From: Pyricularia pennisetigena
Taxonomy: Eukaryota > Ascomycota > Sordariomycetes > Magnaporthales > Pyriculariaceae
Assembly: GCF_004337985.1 (NCBI RefSeq)
Contig: NC_043744.1
Location: 3,322,408 to 3,386,407 of the forward strand
DNA: 64,000 nucleotides
Direction of reading: 5' to 3'
Shown here: in pieces, positions 1 to 11,862 of the stretch
Position numbering within the stretch: the stretch's first letter is position 1
Layout of the letters: each line of letters starts with the position of its first letter
Made by a program: the position numbers and the translations under genes
The notes under the pieces: model-generated
Seen by the model: the letters and a program-made list of their open reading frames with translations, nothing else
Told to the model about the DNA's origin: nothing
The model's database searches: none

Positions 1-2090
1 CACTGGATATTGCAGGAGACCGCGACCCATACCGGCATACTGCGCGCCTTGGCCGGTGAAAATGAAAGCGATGCCGAGTTCCCAGGTTCCCGTGCTCCTT
101 GTTGCTTGGCAAGATGACGCGAGGATGGACTGACGCGCGGCGCCGGCCGATGTCGACGTTGCCGTGGCGAACTGTCGCCAAAGCATGAGGCTACGGCGAG
201 TCGCGAGCGTGTAGGCAAGCCTATCCAGCTTTTGGCTGTTGCCGGCGATCTTTTCTTTGTGAAAGTTCTCCAACTGCTTGCCCATGCGACCGAGAGCCTG
301 TTGATCTGCAGCGGACCAAACGAGGATGCGGAGATTTTCGTGCTGATTTACGTTTCTGTTCGTGGCTGCGTCATCTTGGTGTTTTCCTGTCCCGTTTGTT
401 GCCGTTCCATTCGTCCCATTCGTCTCATTTACTTTGCCGCTGTCACATGACAAGCTATGCTCGTGGGGGCTGCCATTGTTATTGACGTTTGGCCTTTGCT
501 CCAACCCATTCTGCTCGGGCACTGTCCCATTCAGCCTGGACTTGCTCCTCTTGAGCTCTTCTTCAGGAGCGCCGCTCGGTTGCCCATCAAAGTTTGGTGA
601 TCTAACAGTATTATGGTGACCTTTCAATCCCGCTTCCTCGAGATAATGCAAGGCGTCGTCAACAATGACATGGGAATTTGTTCCTCCAAATCCGAAGGAG
701 TTGACCGAGGCTCGACGCAAGCCTTCGCACGGCCACGGTATAGCAGCTGTTGGAATCTCAATTTTATGTTTTTCAGTCTCCAGTCTTGGGTTGACCTTCT
801 CAAAGTTTGCCTGCGGTGGAATGATGCCACTCTCAAGTGCCAAGATGGTCTTGACCAGCCCAGCCAGTCCTGCAGATGCCTCGAGGTGGCCGACATTGCT
901 CTTGACAGAGCCAACGAACAGGGGCGCCTCTGGTGAGCGCGAAGGGGCAAACACCCGACCAATGGCCGCCATCTCGATGGGATCTCCTACTGGAGTTCCA
1001 GTGCCATGGGCCTCAAAGAAACGGGTCCTATCCAGGGGCAGATTGGCCTTTTCGTAAACTCGACGAATCAAGTCGGCCTGGGAATCAGAACTTGGTTGCG
1101 TCAAACCAGGGGTGCGTCCGTCCTGATTAGAAGCGGAAGCTCTTATGACTGCGCGTATCACATTGCCGTCCCGTATGGCATCTGCTAGTGGCTTGATGAC
1201 CATGGCAATGATGCCCTCGCCTCTGGCATAGCCATTCGCCCGGTGGTCGAAGCTGAAGCATTTGCTACTTGGGGAGAGGAAGCCTTGGGCAGACAGCATC
1301 TGGTAGCTGTTGGGCACCAGTATGAGGTTGCCACCCGTGACGAGGGCTGTTTTGGCATCGCCGCTTAATATGGACTGGCAGGCCATGTCGACGGCGCAGA
1401 GACTGCTGGAGCAGGCGGAATCGACATGGATGCTGGGCCCGCGCAAGTCAAAGTACCAGCTCACTCGGTTGGGGATGATGGACGCAAAGGTCCCTGTTGT
1501 GGCCATCTGGTGGTGGTCCTCTGGGTCCATGGACGCCATACGGCTGTAGTCGTCCGACATGGAGGCCGAGTACACTGCCGTGTTGGACTGCTTCAGGTCC
1601 TCGATCGGGATTCCGGCTGACGGTGACCACGGTCAGTACCGAGCTTCATGTTCTCCATCCGTGTTCAAAGCTCGACTGTCTTTAACTGACCATTTTCAAA
1701 AGCCCGATATGAAGCCTCAAGGGTCCATCTCTGGAGTGGGTCCATGGACGCCGCCTCTTTGGCCGTGACGGAGAAAAATGGGGCATCGAAGACGGCCGGG
1801 TCTTCGGTGATGAAGTGACCTCCTCGACATTGGACCTTTCAGGCGCCGGGCAAGTTAACTCTACCTTCCGCCCAAGCATACATACTTCAAAGTTGCATGG
1901 CTGAGTTACTGACCTTGTTGTACTGGCTTGACCTCACAGCGCCAACACTGATACGATCATCAGGCCAGTCGGTTGAAAGATTGGCCCGGGTCTTGAGAAC
2001 GTCCCAGAAGTTGTCAACGTCGTCCACGCCTTGTGGTAGCTTGAAGCTGAACCCGACTACGGCGATGGGGTCTGGCGTTGTGGAGTTCAT
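1..2090 (-). CDS. Highly reducing type I polyketide synthase, 5' part (KS and start of AT)
   Basis: Partial gene entering from the left edge. Exons on the minus strand are 2090-1914, 1835-1691 and 1616 to the window edge, giving 646 uninterrupted codons; both introns (78 and 74 nt) are GT-AG with GTCAGT donors. The protein opens directly with a ketosynthase ([14 protein letters not shown] near residue 8). The catalytic cysteine sits in DSACSSS (about Cys176), followed by the His motifs EAHGTGT and SNVGH. An Asn/Gly/Thr-rich linker follows, then the start of the malonyl-CoA acyltransferase ([14 protein letters not shown]), where the window ends. Starting with KS and no SAT domain is typical of fungal highly reducing PKSs; the reducing domains themselves are outside the window. 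The product is unknown. The acyltransferase at 10.3-11.9 kb could be a tailoring enzyme, but this is inference. Confidence 0.93.
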
Positions 2091-5000
2091 TTTTTTATGG
2101 CGAGAAACAGCTTTTTGTCGGCTTGCTCACAAATACAGTAAGGGGAAAATAAGGCCTTTGCTACCATCGAAGGAGGGCTTCCCAACGGTCAGTTTATATT
2201 CATTCCTTTCCGATACCAAGGAACGTCCTTGAAGAGACTTATGTCCGATCCACACTCGATGAGCTTTCCAAGATCTCGGGACAACCTTCCGTACCGCTGG
2301 GTCTCTGCATCAACAAAAGAGTCATTTACGTCTACAACCGGGCCAGCTACCTGGGAGCCCTCGCCAAACTGGCGGATGCAAACCAAAACTCAAAATCCAC
2401 CCTGCTTTACCCGTCCGTACCTTGACGCCTATGCCTACTGTACCTCGGAGCCGCGGCTGACTTGCAGCGACTGGGGAGAGAAGGTGCCAGCCAGTCGAGG
2501 AGCGCGTATCTGCCGCCAGGCGGAGTAGCTGACTGACGCTAGTAGCCCATCGAGAGGGTCTAGAATTACAATAGTTCCTGAGCCTGGGGTGGCGAAACGG
2601 GGAGAACACAGCTGCAGAATAAGCAGCAGCGGCCCCTTTCTTCTGCGGGCAGGGTCTCTGTTGCATATTCAAAGGATTACTGATCAGGCAGGTGTTGTTG
2701 TAACAGGGCCCCAGAAGGACGTGAGGTGTGCTCGTCAGGCACTTGAAATGTAGGTGGCCAGGAGGCATGTTCTGTTTCGGCTTCTCGGGAGTCTCGACCA
2801 CGACCGCTTGGTAACCACATAGGTTGTCCGGCAGTCCGAATTGAGTAGGACCGGCATCAGCGGAAAATAAAACCGCGACTATCTTATCTATTGCCTGGAT
2901 ACTGACCGTCTTCTTTAGCTATGCTCAGTAATTAACTCTCATGAGTACCTTGGTTTTGCCAAGATTTATTTGGTTAATGGCACGAAATATATTTGGCTTT
3001 CAGAGCTGGTCTGATCGACGTCTTCGGTTCCCCATTTGATGTCAGGCGAGCGCCGTTGCGGGGCATATCTGACCCTTTCATCGTTGCTGGGCACTGAAAA
3101 AAGGGCAATGATATACATACATTCACCGGCAGAACTGGTCTTCACCTTGTTTTCCCTGACTGATTCTCTTGTAGCCCAGATGCTTAGTATGTCCGATTTG
3201 GGTCTATGGACATGTACATGTTTTCTCGGTAAACCATAAAATGCCCATCTGTGCTCTAATATAGTACAAGTTACAGCAATTAAGCTTCGCTGTTTGTTCA
3301 AACAGAACCGTTTTTTTTCCCCCCATGAATGCCCATGGCTCTTCCCTAGCTTCTGTATCTGCCGGTTCAAAAGACCCCGTTTGTGAGGCATCGGGGGGGC
3401 ACGCTTCAAGCTTGGCATGGAGCGCGGGATGTGGGGAGATTTTCAAGAGAAGTTTTTTTTTTTCTTTCCTTTTCTCCTTTTCTTACAAATATTTTCGTAA
3501 AAAGGAAGCGAGCCAGGAATGATCACACGGATCCCCGTTTGCCCTGCATAACCGCATCAAAATATATAGTAAGACTCTCAGCGAGGTGGTAATGGTTTGT
3601 TTTTCACAGTATATAATCGCTGATGTAACCTCGGCGACCACAACGGATTTTTAGGGGTCTCGCCATGTCACAGTACGCGACATGGATGGATGATATGATG
3701 GGTCTTGGTCTTGGGCAGAGCAGGGCAGGACAGGACAGGATAGGACTCCATTACGGTATGTGGAGCCGGCATTAAAGTTTTTCTGTGAATGGGGTACTGT
3801 ACGGTGCGCTCGCTTAACCGATTTACTTACTTGTTTATTTTTTTTTCTCCGTGTCTTTATGCGCTATGCTGTGATCATCTTCTTGTCGTCTTGGTCTGTC
3901 TGGCGGGACGGAACGAGGCGGGAGGGGCTGCGACTCCTTTGGCCCGGGCGGCTGTGTGGCCCCGGCTGGGCTAATGAAATAGGGCGAGGAGCTGGCCCCG
4001 AGGGGGGTGTGCTTGCTCAGCTTGTGCCGGGGGGAGAGCAGTTTGGGAGAATCTGTTAAAAGTAAGATAGCTTTGTTATTCAATTTTCAATTTTTGTATT
4101 ATTCCCCAAATTTGACTTTACTGTTTGTTTACTTTGCTTTCTCCCCTCCCTAGGCCCTGCAGGTCTCGGCCGAGAAACCAATTGGTCTGTCTCCGAGGTG
4201 ACCAAATTGGAAATATATTTGCTTTTTTTTTTTTTGTTCTGTGGAGCAAATCGTTTATATTTCCCTGCCTGCCATGAGTAAAATTTGCTCACAAAGGTTG
4301 TCGCTGCCAACTCTTTTGCGTGATTGGTGCACTGGGCAAGGGGTTCAGCAATCCGTATACTGCGGCACGTAGGGGACCTGAATCGTACACTCCCACTTTT
4401 ATTATTGGTTTCCCCGCCAGGCCCGCCTATTCCTTTTTCCTCAGCTTCAAGTAAGTCGGCTGGTGCTTCGTGGTGATACACCGGGCCAGCACTCTGGTCG
4501 CTTTTTCGTTTGCGTTCAATTCGCAGACAGTTTCGGCTTTGTATATTTGATTATATTGATTTATTTATTCACTTTTTTCTCCGAATGTCAATCTCCTAGA
4601 TACTGCCTTTAAGCTAGCTCGGCATAAGCCCGGCGCCCATTACGTGGCCAGCACTCTAATTCGCAAGCAGTCAGTCACAGGAGCTTTCCCACTAGTTTGT
4701 AGCATGAATAACTACTAGTAATAGTCATCTAACCCTGGTGGGGTATCGTGAGGATGGCATCTTTCTTGCAAAAAACAAAAAAAAAAAGTCCAGCTGTGAC
4801 CAGACGATGTACCTTGGACCATGTTGCACCCTGGGTTGGGCTGAACTCTCAACTGCGATACTGTGCTCCGTGGACTGTGAGCGGGCGGTAATTACTGAAA
4901 GGGAACGTCTGTCTTGTCATGGCACGGTTTTCCGCAATAGGCAATAGTATTTTGCGGTCTGGTCTAATTTATATTTTGTTTTGATGGGTATGCAGGGGAG

Positions 5001-5386
5001 CCATCTCGCGGTCTAACCGAGCTCCTCCCACCCTCGGCGTGCTCAGGTCTTTGGAATGTCTCGAGGGTACGTACTGTGGTTGGTCTGCGGCTGGCGAGCA
5101 GTAGCTGCAGGACCCTGATCTTCGGCTGCTCGGATGGGATGAGACTTTTGTTTCTCGAGAGATCAATCCCCCTGTATACTTACTTTACATGCTACCCAGT
5201 CTTGAGATCGCTGGTGGCCAAATATCCAGGTTTTTCATCAGACGGGACGGAGAGGCAGGCAAGGCACAGGGGTGGCCAGGACGCGGGAGAACCAAAGGGA
5301 AGCTCTCCTGCGAAGGACGAACCGACCGGGACCAGGGGGCTGGCCATTATTTGGCCCTTGATTGTTCGGCTTCCCACCTTGGTTGT

Positions 5387-5436
5387 CTTTCTCTCTCTCT
5401 CCCTCTCTCCCTCTCTCTCTCTCTTTCTCTCTCTTT
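5387..5436. repeat. CT microsatellite
   Basis: Imperfect (CT)n run of about 50 bases broken by CCC and TTT interruptions. It lies in non-coding DNA. Confidence 0.9.
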
Positions 5437-6288
5437 GGTGTGAGCGCACGGCGTTGCATTTAGCTTATAGCCGTACCAGTACAGCAATGCTAATAACACA
5501 GGGATCATGACATGTAGGCCTGTCACCTCGTAGCATTGCCCTCTCGTCGGGTGGGCAGACTGCGTGGGATGGGATGGCGCAGGAAGTGAGCTGATTGTGC
5601 GACACATTCTCTCTTCACCACACAAGCTACCTGCAAAGCGATTAGTCCCTGCAACAATATCTTGAACTTTTGCAACTACTGTAGTGTATACAGAGAAAAC
5701 TTTAACGTTGGATTTTGCTGAGCATGACTTTTGCATAGTTAGCTTGAGCGGACCCCTCCTTGGGTCGAGGCTTTAACATAGTATCACCAAAACTCTACAT
5801 AGTTCTAGGCCTTGGATCATCTTATATGCGGAGTTCATGACTCTGCTTGGTTCAACTTGTCCGCGATCCTCATTATGCTAATCACTTCCTTACCAGTCGA
5901 TCGGCTCATCCAAGGCCAGAATCACTGGCCCAGGGCCAACCTCAACGGCGGAACACGGTTGCGAAATCAAGTTTAACCTGTTGCATGGGTTTTCCCCTTG
6001 GCAGTATGGTATTTGAGTTTTTGATTCTACGATATTCCTGCTACAAATTGCAGGTTTCTTGGCTATATATATATATATAGGTACATCATCGCTCCGTCAT
6101 ACTCTTCTCCAAAGACGAAAAATAAAATCATACAACATAAATACTGCGCAGATTTACGATCCATGATACCGGAAGGACAAGAAATGTCACACAGCTGTCA
6201 ACCGCCGAGACGGGATTGATATCTAGAAACAAGGTCGAACTCGACATCGTATCAGTCGAATGCTACCCCTCTGGAGACCGACCCAAAA

Positions 6289-7048
6289 NNNNNNNNNNNN
6301 NNNNNNNNNNNNNNNNNNNNNNNNNNNNNNNNNNNNNNNNNNNNNNNNNNNNNNNNNNNNNNNNNNNNNNNNNNNNNNNNNNNNNNNNNNNNNNNNNNNN
6401 NNNNNNNNNNNNNNNNNNNNNNNNNNNNNNNNNNNNNNNNNNNNNNNNNNNNNNNNNNNNNNNNNNNNNNNNNNNNNNNNNNNNNNNNNNNNNNNNNNNN
6501 NNNNNNNNNNNNNNNNNNNNNNNNNNNNNNNNNNNNNNNNNNNNNNNNNNNNNNNNNNNNNNNNNNNNNNNNNNNNNNNNNNNNNNNNNNNNNNNNNNNN
6601 NNNNNNNNNNNNNNNNNNNNNNNNNNNNNNNNNNNNNNNNNNNNNNNNNNNNNNNNNNNNNNNNNNNNNNNNNNNNNNNNNNNNNNNNNNNNNNNNNNNN
6701 NNNNNNNNNNNNNNNNNNNNNNNNNNNNNNNNNNNNNNNNNNNNNNNNNNNNNNNNNNNNNNNNNNNNNNNNNNNNNNNNNNNNNNNNNNNNNNNNNNNN
6801 NNNNNNNNNNNNNNNNNNNNNNNNNNNNNNNNNNNNNNNNNNNNNNNNNNNNNNNNNNNNNNNNNNNNNNNNNNNNNNNNNNNNNNNNNNNNNNNNNNNN
6901 NNNNNNNNNNNNNNNNNNNNNNNNNNNNNNNNNNNNNNNNNNNNNNNNNNNNNNNNNNNNNNNNNNNNNNNNNNNNNNNNNNNNNNNNNNNNNNNNNNNN
7001 NNNNNNNNNNNNNNNNNNNNNNNNNNNNNNNNNNNNNNNNNNNNNNNN
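6289..7048. other. Assembly gap (760 N)
   Basis: A run of 760 undetermined bases. Open frames running through it are artefacts. Confidence 0.99.
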
Positions 7049-7485
7049 GAGGACCGTTGATCGTCCTGGTGGTGGTTTGTTAAAGTTTAGTTCCTCTGTT
7101 TCTACCCGTCGGTGCCTGTGTCAGGCTGAGCAACCCTGCTATGGGAGCATTCTATGGGAGTTCGTGATAAATATTACAGCCAGCGTCGCATTCAGAAACT
7201 TTCCATGAAACCCCTTTTTTTCGAGCCTCATCTTTACCAGCCTCTCGGCTGATCGACTGTCCATTTTCATTTTTTTCTTTATAACGAACGACTCGGCCTG
7301 GACCTTCTTTGTGTTTATTACGCCAGTCAAGTATTGCGTCTGTAATCTGTCGGCTCTTCTCTTCGGCCGCAGTCATTCGCAACCTCTTGCGCGGTGCTTA
7401 TAAATCTCGTCCTACCAACCAGCGGCTTTCTTTTTTCTTCTTTTTTTTTCACGGCCGATTCGCTCTATAGAGCCGCTTGGTCAAG

Positions 7486-9136
7486 ATGTCAGGAGTAAAT
7501 AACCCGATTCCCTTCTTGCCTAAGGATCAACAGGAGAAGGTCCTGTCTGGACCTGCTCTGGCGCCTCCGAATGGAACCGTGTCCAACCTCGAGAATCCCC
7601 CGAACCAGAATGCCCTTGCTATTGGAGTCATGAGCACCTGCATCGCCGTGGCCAGCTTGTGTCTATTCATCAGAGCTTATCTGGTCGTGGTGGCAAGGCG
7701 GGTGACGATTGCCGAGGGGCTGGTTGTGGTAGCGTACGGCTGCTATGTCGGATGGAGCTACTGCTGTTGTAAGTATATGTCATCATCGCTGTGCTTGGTG
7801 TGAGAAACGAAGCTCATGTATGTTTCTCTTTTGCAGTCGAGATGGTATATCGCCCCGGTCTATTTGTGCACCAATGGGATGTTGTCTTGAGGGATATGAT
7901 CCCTCTGGCCTATGTAAGTCTTTCTATCCTTTTGGGCAAAAAACAAACTTCTCTCGACCTAACCCAGGCCACTTTTGTCTGCTGCATTTTCAGAACATCT
8001 ACGTTGCCGGAGTCCTTTACTCGGTCGTTCTCCCGTGTCTTAAGATCGCCATCTTGCTCGAGTGGTTGGGAATGTTCACGGTGCAGAGAAACTTGTTTTG
8101 GTGGACCTCGGTATTCCTGATCTTCTTGCAGACGACCTTCAGCATCGTCCTCATTGTGATGCTCAACTTTGTCTGTGTTCCCAACGCCTCCATCTACGAT
8201 CTCACCGTTGCTGGAGAGTGCAATCTCGACAAGCACGCCATGGAGCTCGCGTCCGCGTCTCTACATCTCTTCACCGATGTCGTCATGTTGTTCCTCCCGC
8301 AAAAGGTCATCTGGGGGCTTAACATGTCGTTCAAGAAGAGGCTCGGTGTGGCAGGTGTCTTTGGGTTGGGTGTGCTGTAAGTTTTTTTTTTTTTTTTTTT
8401 TTTCTTTTCTTCTCCTTTGTCCAATACCATACTCGCATACATATCACTGGAACTGGCCAAAAGAAATTGCATGACTTTTCATGTCGAAGCTATTAACCCT
8501 TGGACCTTCTTTTTTCCTCTCCACAGCGCCGTAATCTCAGCCGTCAACCGAGTCGCCGTGACCGTCACATATGCAGGAGCCGCCGATGCAACCTACACAC
8601 TGGGACCCGTGGTCTTCTGGGCCTTCGCGGAGATGACATGCGGTTTCGTCATCTCGTGCCTCCCCGCGGCGCCCAAGCTCGTGCGCGAGCACCGCGTCTT
8701 CCACCGGATCAAGGCCAGGCTCGGCATGAAGCTGACCACGGGGAGGAGCGGCGCCTCGGGCTCCAACTTGTCGCGCGGCACGACGCTCAACAACACGCAG
8801 CAGAGCACGACGCCCGGCAGCAGCGCCGGCGGCTCCAACGCCTGGCGCAAGCTCGAGGACGAGAGCGTCCAGCTCGGCCACATGACAAAGTCGGACTCGA
8901 CCGAGTACCTGCAGCGCGAGGCAAAGTCGGACGCCGCCGCCGACAGCGTCCTCAGGACCACCACGGTCGTGGTCAAGAAGGAGGTGGCTGTCGAGGAGGA
9001 CCTCGAGCGCGGCACCAACAGCCTGCCTTACGGCGCGGACCCCATCGCCGACAATGGGAAGTTCGTCTCATCTGCGTGGCACGATGGTTCACAGGGGCGT
9101 GGCGGCAAGAAGAACTACTACGGCAACGCGAGGTAA
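7486..9136 (+). CDS. PTH11-like integral membrane receptor (fungal rhodopsin-type 7-TM domain)
   Basis: Exons 7486-7768, 7837-7913, 7994-8376 and 8527-9136 join in frame to 450 aa; introns are 68, 80 and 150 nt, all GT-AG. The ATG at 7486 is chosen because the upstream in-frame codon at 7477 is TTG. After an extracellular-type N-terminus of about 45 residues there are about seven hydrophobic segments in the order seen in the fungal rhodopsin/PTH11-related family. Family-like features are the segment before a WW pair in the middle (LFWWTSVF), an acidic loop with a cysteine (GECNLDKHA) and LFTDVVMLFLP. The cytosolic tail of about 150 residues is Ser/Thr/Gly-rich and disordered. No CFEM domain is present. 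Such proteins are thought to sense surface or chemical cues; the ligand is unknown. The third intron carries a T22 tract just after its donor. Confidence 0.88.
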
Positions 9137-10314
9137 TGCTTTTGTTTTTTTTGTTCTGCAACATCTTTGTTACCTTGATGGCTTCCGCTGCTCCGATGTC
9201 TTGATTCCGGCGCGGAAAAATGTACTACCTACGTATTATGAGCTAGGAAGAAAAAAAGTATCATGCGTTTTTTTCCGACGAAGAAAAGCATTTTGATTCT
9301 TTAATGGAACGGAAGGAAAGTATATAGTTTCAGATATTGTTGTCAAAAGTTTGGCTAAATTGTGCCATTGTTCTCAGAACATAATTTGTATACAAACCAT
9401 GTTTCAAACATTATAATGACTGGAAAGCCACGCATTACCTGCATTGCCACTGTAATCAATTGTGATTGATCATGCCTTTTGACACATCTTTCCCCAGTCC
9501 GTAGCGCTCTTGTAAGTAAACAGGCCTCGTAGTCTCCCCCTTCAAGACCGTGTGTCCTGCAGCTGGTCACTGTGTGATAATAAGCGCCTTTACCGCCTCT
9601 ATTTACCGAAAACTCTATTTGGACCCCTGTCCCCAAGCCCTGGCCGCGGAAAAATGTTTTTCTGCTTTGAAAAAAGTATAAAAAAGAGAAGAAAAGAAAA
9701 ACAAAGAAGTAAAACAGATGAGAAGCCCTGGAGGGCAAGCAGGGTTGAGGTCCTTGTAGAGACCTTCCACTTTTTAGCATTCTCATACCATGACATGACC
9801 CCTTGGCCGGGCCGCGTGTGGGAGGAAAACCACACCGAGTCCGTTCACAAAGCGCTTGTTGCCGCAACTCGGTGTCGTTATGAGGTAACCCCTGCTGGTG
9901 TTGTTGCCAAGAAGCGGCCCCCACGTCCCTCCCTTGACTGGTGGGGCAATGAAAAATTATAGACCCCACCTGTAAGCGATGCTGGGTCATTCTTTAGTAG
10001 ACAGTTACGAGCTTTGGCACTTGTGTTATTCATCGTGTTTCGCTTTTGTATTTGCCGTTGAATGCTTCAGGCATTATTATTTGCTATATTTTGAGATTTG
10101 TTGGTGATTCAAGCATTGGTTGGCAGCGCATATGGTGAGATGTCTACAATTTACAAGGGAACGGACAGATGTTATCGTGCTGCAAATAAGCAATTCATTG
10201 TAGAACATCCGAGAACATGCAAATAACTGGCCCCAATGGACACCAAACCCCCCCCTCCCTTTTTTTTTTTTTTTCCAATGACATATCCTGTACCTGACCA
10301 TTCCGAGTCTCTGT
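9137..10314. other. Intergenic, convergent gene ends
   Basis: The 3' ends of the receptor (plus) and the acyltransferase (minus) face each other across about 1.2 kb. It holds A/T-rich 3'-UTR-like sequence and no supported gene. Confidence 0.6.
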
Positions 10315-11862
10315 TCATTCGGTCCGGAGCTCATAGCCCCTAAACTCAAAATACTTCTTGAACTTGGGGTCGTTCAAGAAGGCGTCGAGGATCTCGTTCT
10401 CGACGGACAAGGCAAACTCGGGCCCCTCATCCTCGCCCAGCGGCCCCGCGGCCCGACGCGGGAAGATGAGCAGCAGGTTCTCGGTGACGACGGGGAACAG
10501 ATGGCGGTAGGCGCGGGGCCTGCCAAAGCCAAAGTCGTAGCTGTCGAGGCCGGCCTCGCGCCAGTCGGTGGTGACGATGGTCAGGGGCGGGAACGAGTTG
10601 ACGCGCGTGAAGAGGCACGTCTTGTCGCGGACGGCGGCCAGCTGCGCCAGGGTGGCCTCGAGCGCCGGCTGCGTCATGCTCTGCGTCATGGCGCGGATCT
10701 TGGCCGCGAGCTCGTACAGCGGCGCCGTCTCGGCCACCTGGGCCGTGGTCAGCTGGTTCGGCAGGCTCGCCGACGCGGCGGCGAAGAAGAGGTTGCGCTG
10801 GTACTTTTCCGCCACCGGCGGGTTCAGCCGGCCGTTGAGCCGGAAGTTGATGGCCTCGGCCAGCAGCGGTGCGTCTTCGTCCCTGGACCCGTACAGCACC
10901 CGTCGGTGCTTGGTCAGGAGCCGCCACAGCAGCGCCGTGAAGGCGTCGTACGTCGAGATCCACTGCTTGGTCGGGTCTGTCGGCATGGCCAGCTTCTTGA
11001 GCTCCTCCGCCTTGCTCCTCGGCAGGTGGAAGAGCACAGAAGATGCCTGTCTGAGGTCCGGGTGCCGCTCCGGAGGCTTGGGTCCGTCCACCTTTTGCGC
11101 AGACGGGAGGTTGGACGTGAAGCGCTTGCCGTCGGTTATGGCGGCCGGGTCCCACGGCGGAGGCGCCGTGCCGTTCATGGCCGCCGCGCAGTTCCCTGCC
11201 AACTGCCGCGCACTCCAGACCCAGCCCATGATATCCTGGCAGTAGTGGTGGTGGTTCATGACGAACATGAGCCCTCCGCGTATAAAGTTGGCCTTGAACG
11301 CCGCCAGCACAGGTTTCTGTCGAGAAAGAATTGGCGATAAGCAGTCAGCTTTGGCAGGCTAGCCTTAGGTTGCTCGTCGACGTCCGTGGCTGGTTGGTTA
11401 CACATGCCCATATTTGCTTACCTCGTTAGGGTGGCACTCTGGCTTCTCGCCATACTCCATGCCGGGAGTGCTGAATCGCACAGTGTCGCCAAGGCTCTGG
11501 GTCGCGAAATGCACCTTTTCAAGCTCGTCAAAGGACGGCACGTCGGGAGCGTCATCCCAGTACTCGACCAAAAAGTCGACCGTGTCGTGCTTCCTCTTCA
11601 CGAACGAGTGGTCATCATCGTCGTCATTCTTCTCCATCCTGCCCACGAGGTGCCGGCACTGGGAGAGGGTCCTCTCGAGGCCAGCCTTGAGCGCCTCCAG
11701 CACCTTGGGCCGCTCGCTATCTTCGAGCCTGAAGTAGATGGCGTACGAGTTGTACGTCATGGCTGCGAGGTAGTCCAGCGTGGTGGTGTGTATCCGCTCC
11801 TCATCCGCATCGTTCTCCCACCCCAGAGGGCGGAGCTTGTACGACTCGGTCTTGTTAGGCAT
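10315..11862 (-). CDS. BAHD-type acyltransferase (transferase family, trichothecene acetyltransferase-like)
   Basis: Two exons on the minus strand, 11862-11422 and 11316-10315, separated by a 105-nt GT-AG intron, encode 480 aa. The catalytic HxxxD motif is visible as HHHYCQDIMGW at about residues 169-179 (His171, Asp175). The structural DFGWG motif appears as DFGFG (within YDFGFGRPRAY) towards the C-terminus, a conservative Trp-to-Phe change. Family members move an acyl group from acyl-CoA to a hydroxyl or amine of a metabolite; in fungi they often serve in secondary-metabolite clusters. The nearest biosynthetic gene is the PKS 8 kb away on the same strand, with a receptor between, so a shared pathway is possible but not shown. 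The acceptor substrate cannot be told from sequence. Confidence 0.88.

Larger units (their letters stand above)
2091..7485. other. Long gene-free stretch between PKS and PTH11-like receptor
   Basis: About 5.4 kb, 760 bases of it unsequenced. It would contain the PKS promoter (just above 2090) and the receptor promoter (below 7485; CT/T-rich pyrimidine tract around 7430-7450). Open frames here have no recognisable domains and look like chance. Short GGACA-type repeats lie near 3712-3748. Confidence 0.6.

Noticed and set aside
2322..2801. 159-codon minus-strand frame above the PKS
   Set aside because: No domain, signal or intron context; lies in the PKS promoter region.
6216..7208. Long plus-strand frames across the first gap
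   Set aside because: They consist almost entirely of undetermined bases; no real codons support them.
10501..11340. 279-codon plus-strand frame opposite the acyltransferase
   Set aside because: Antisense shadow of a GC-rich coding exon; Arg/Gly-rich with no domain.
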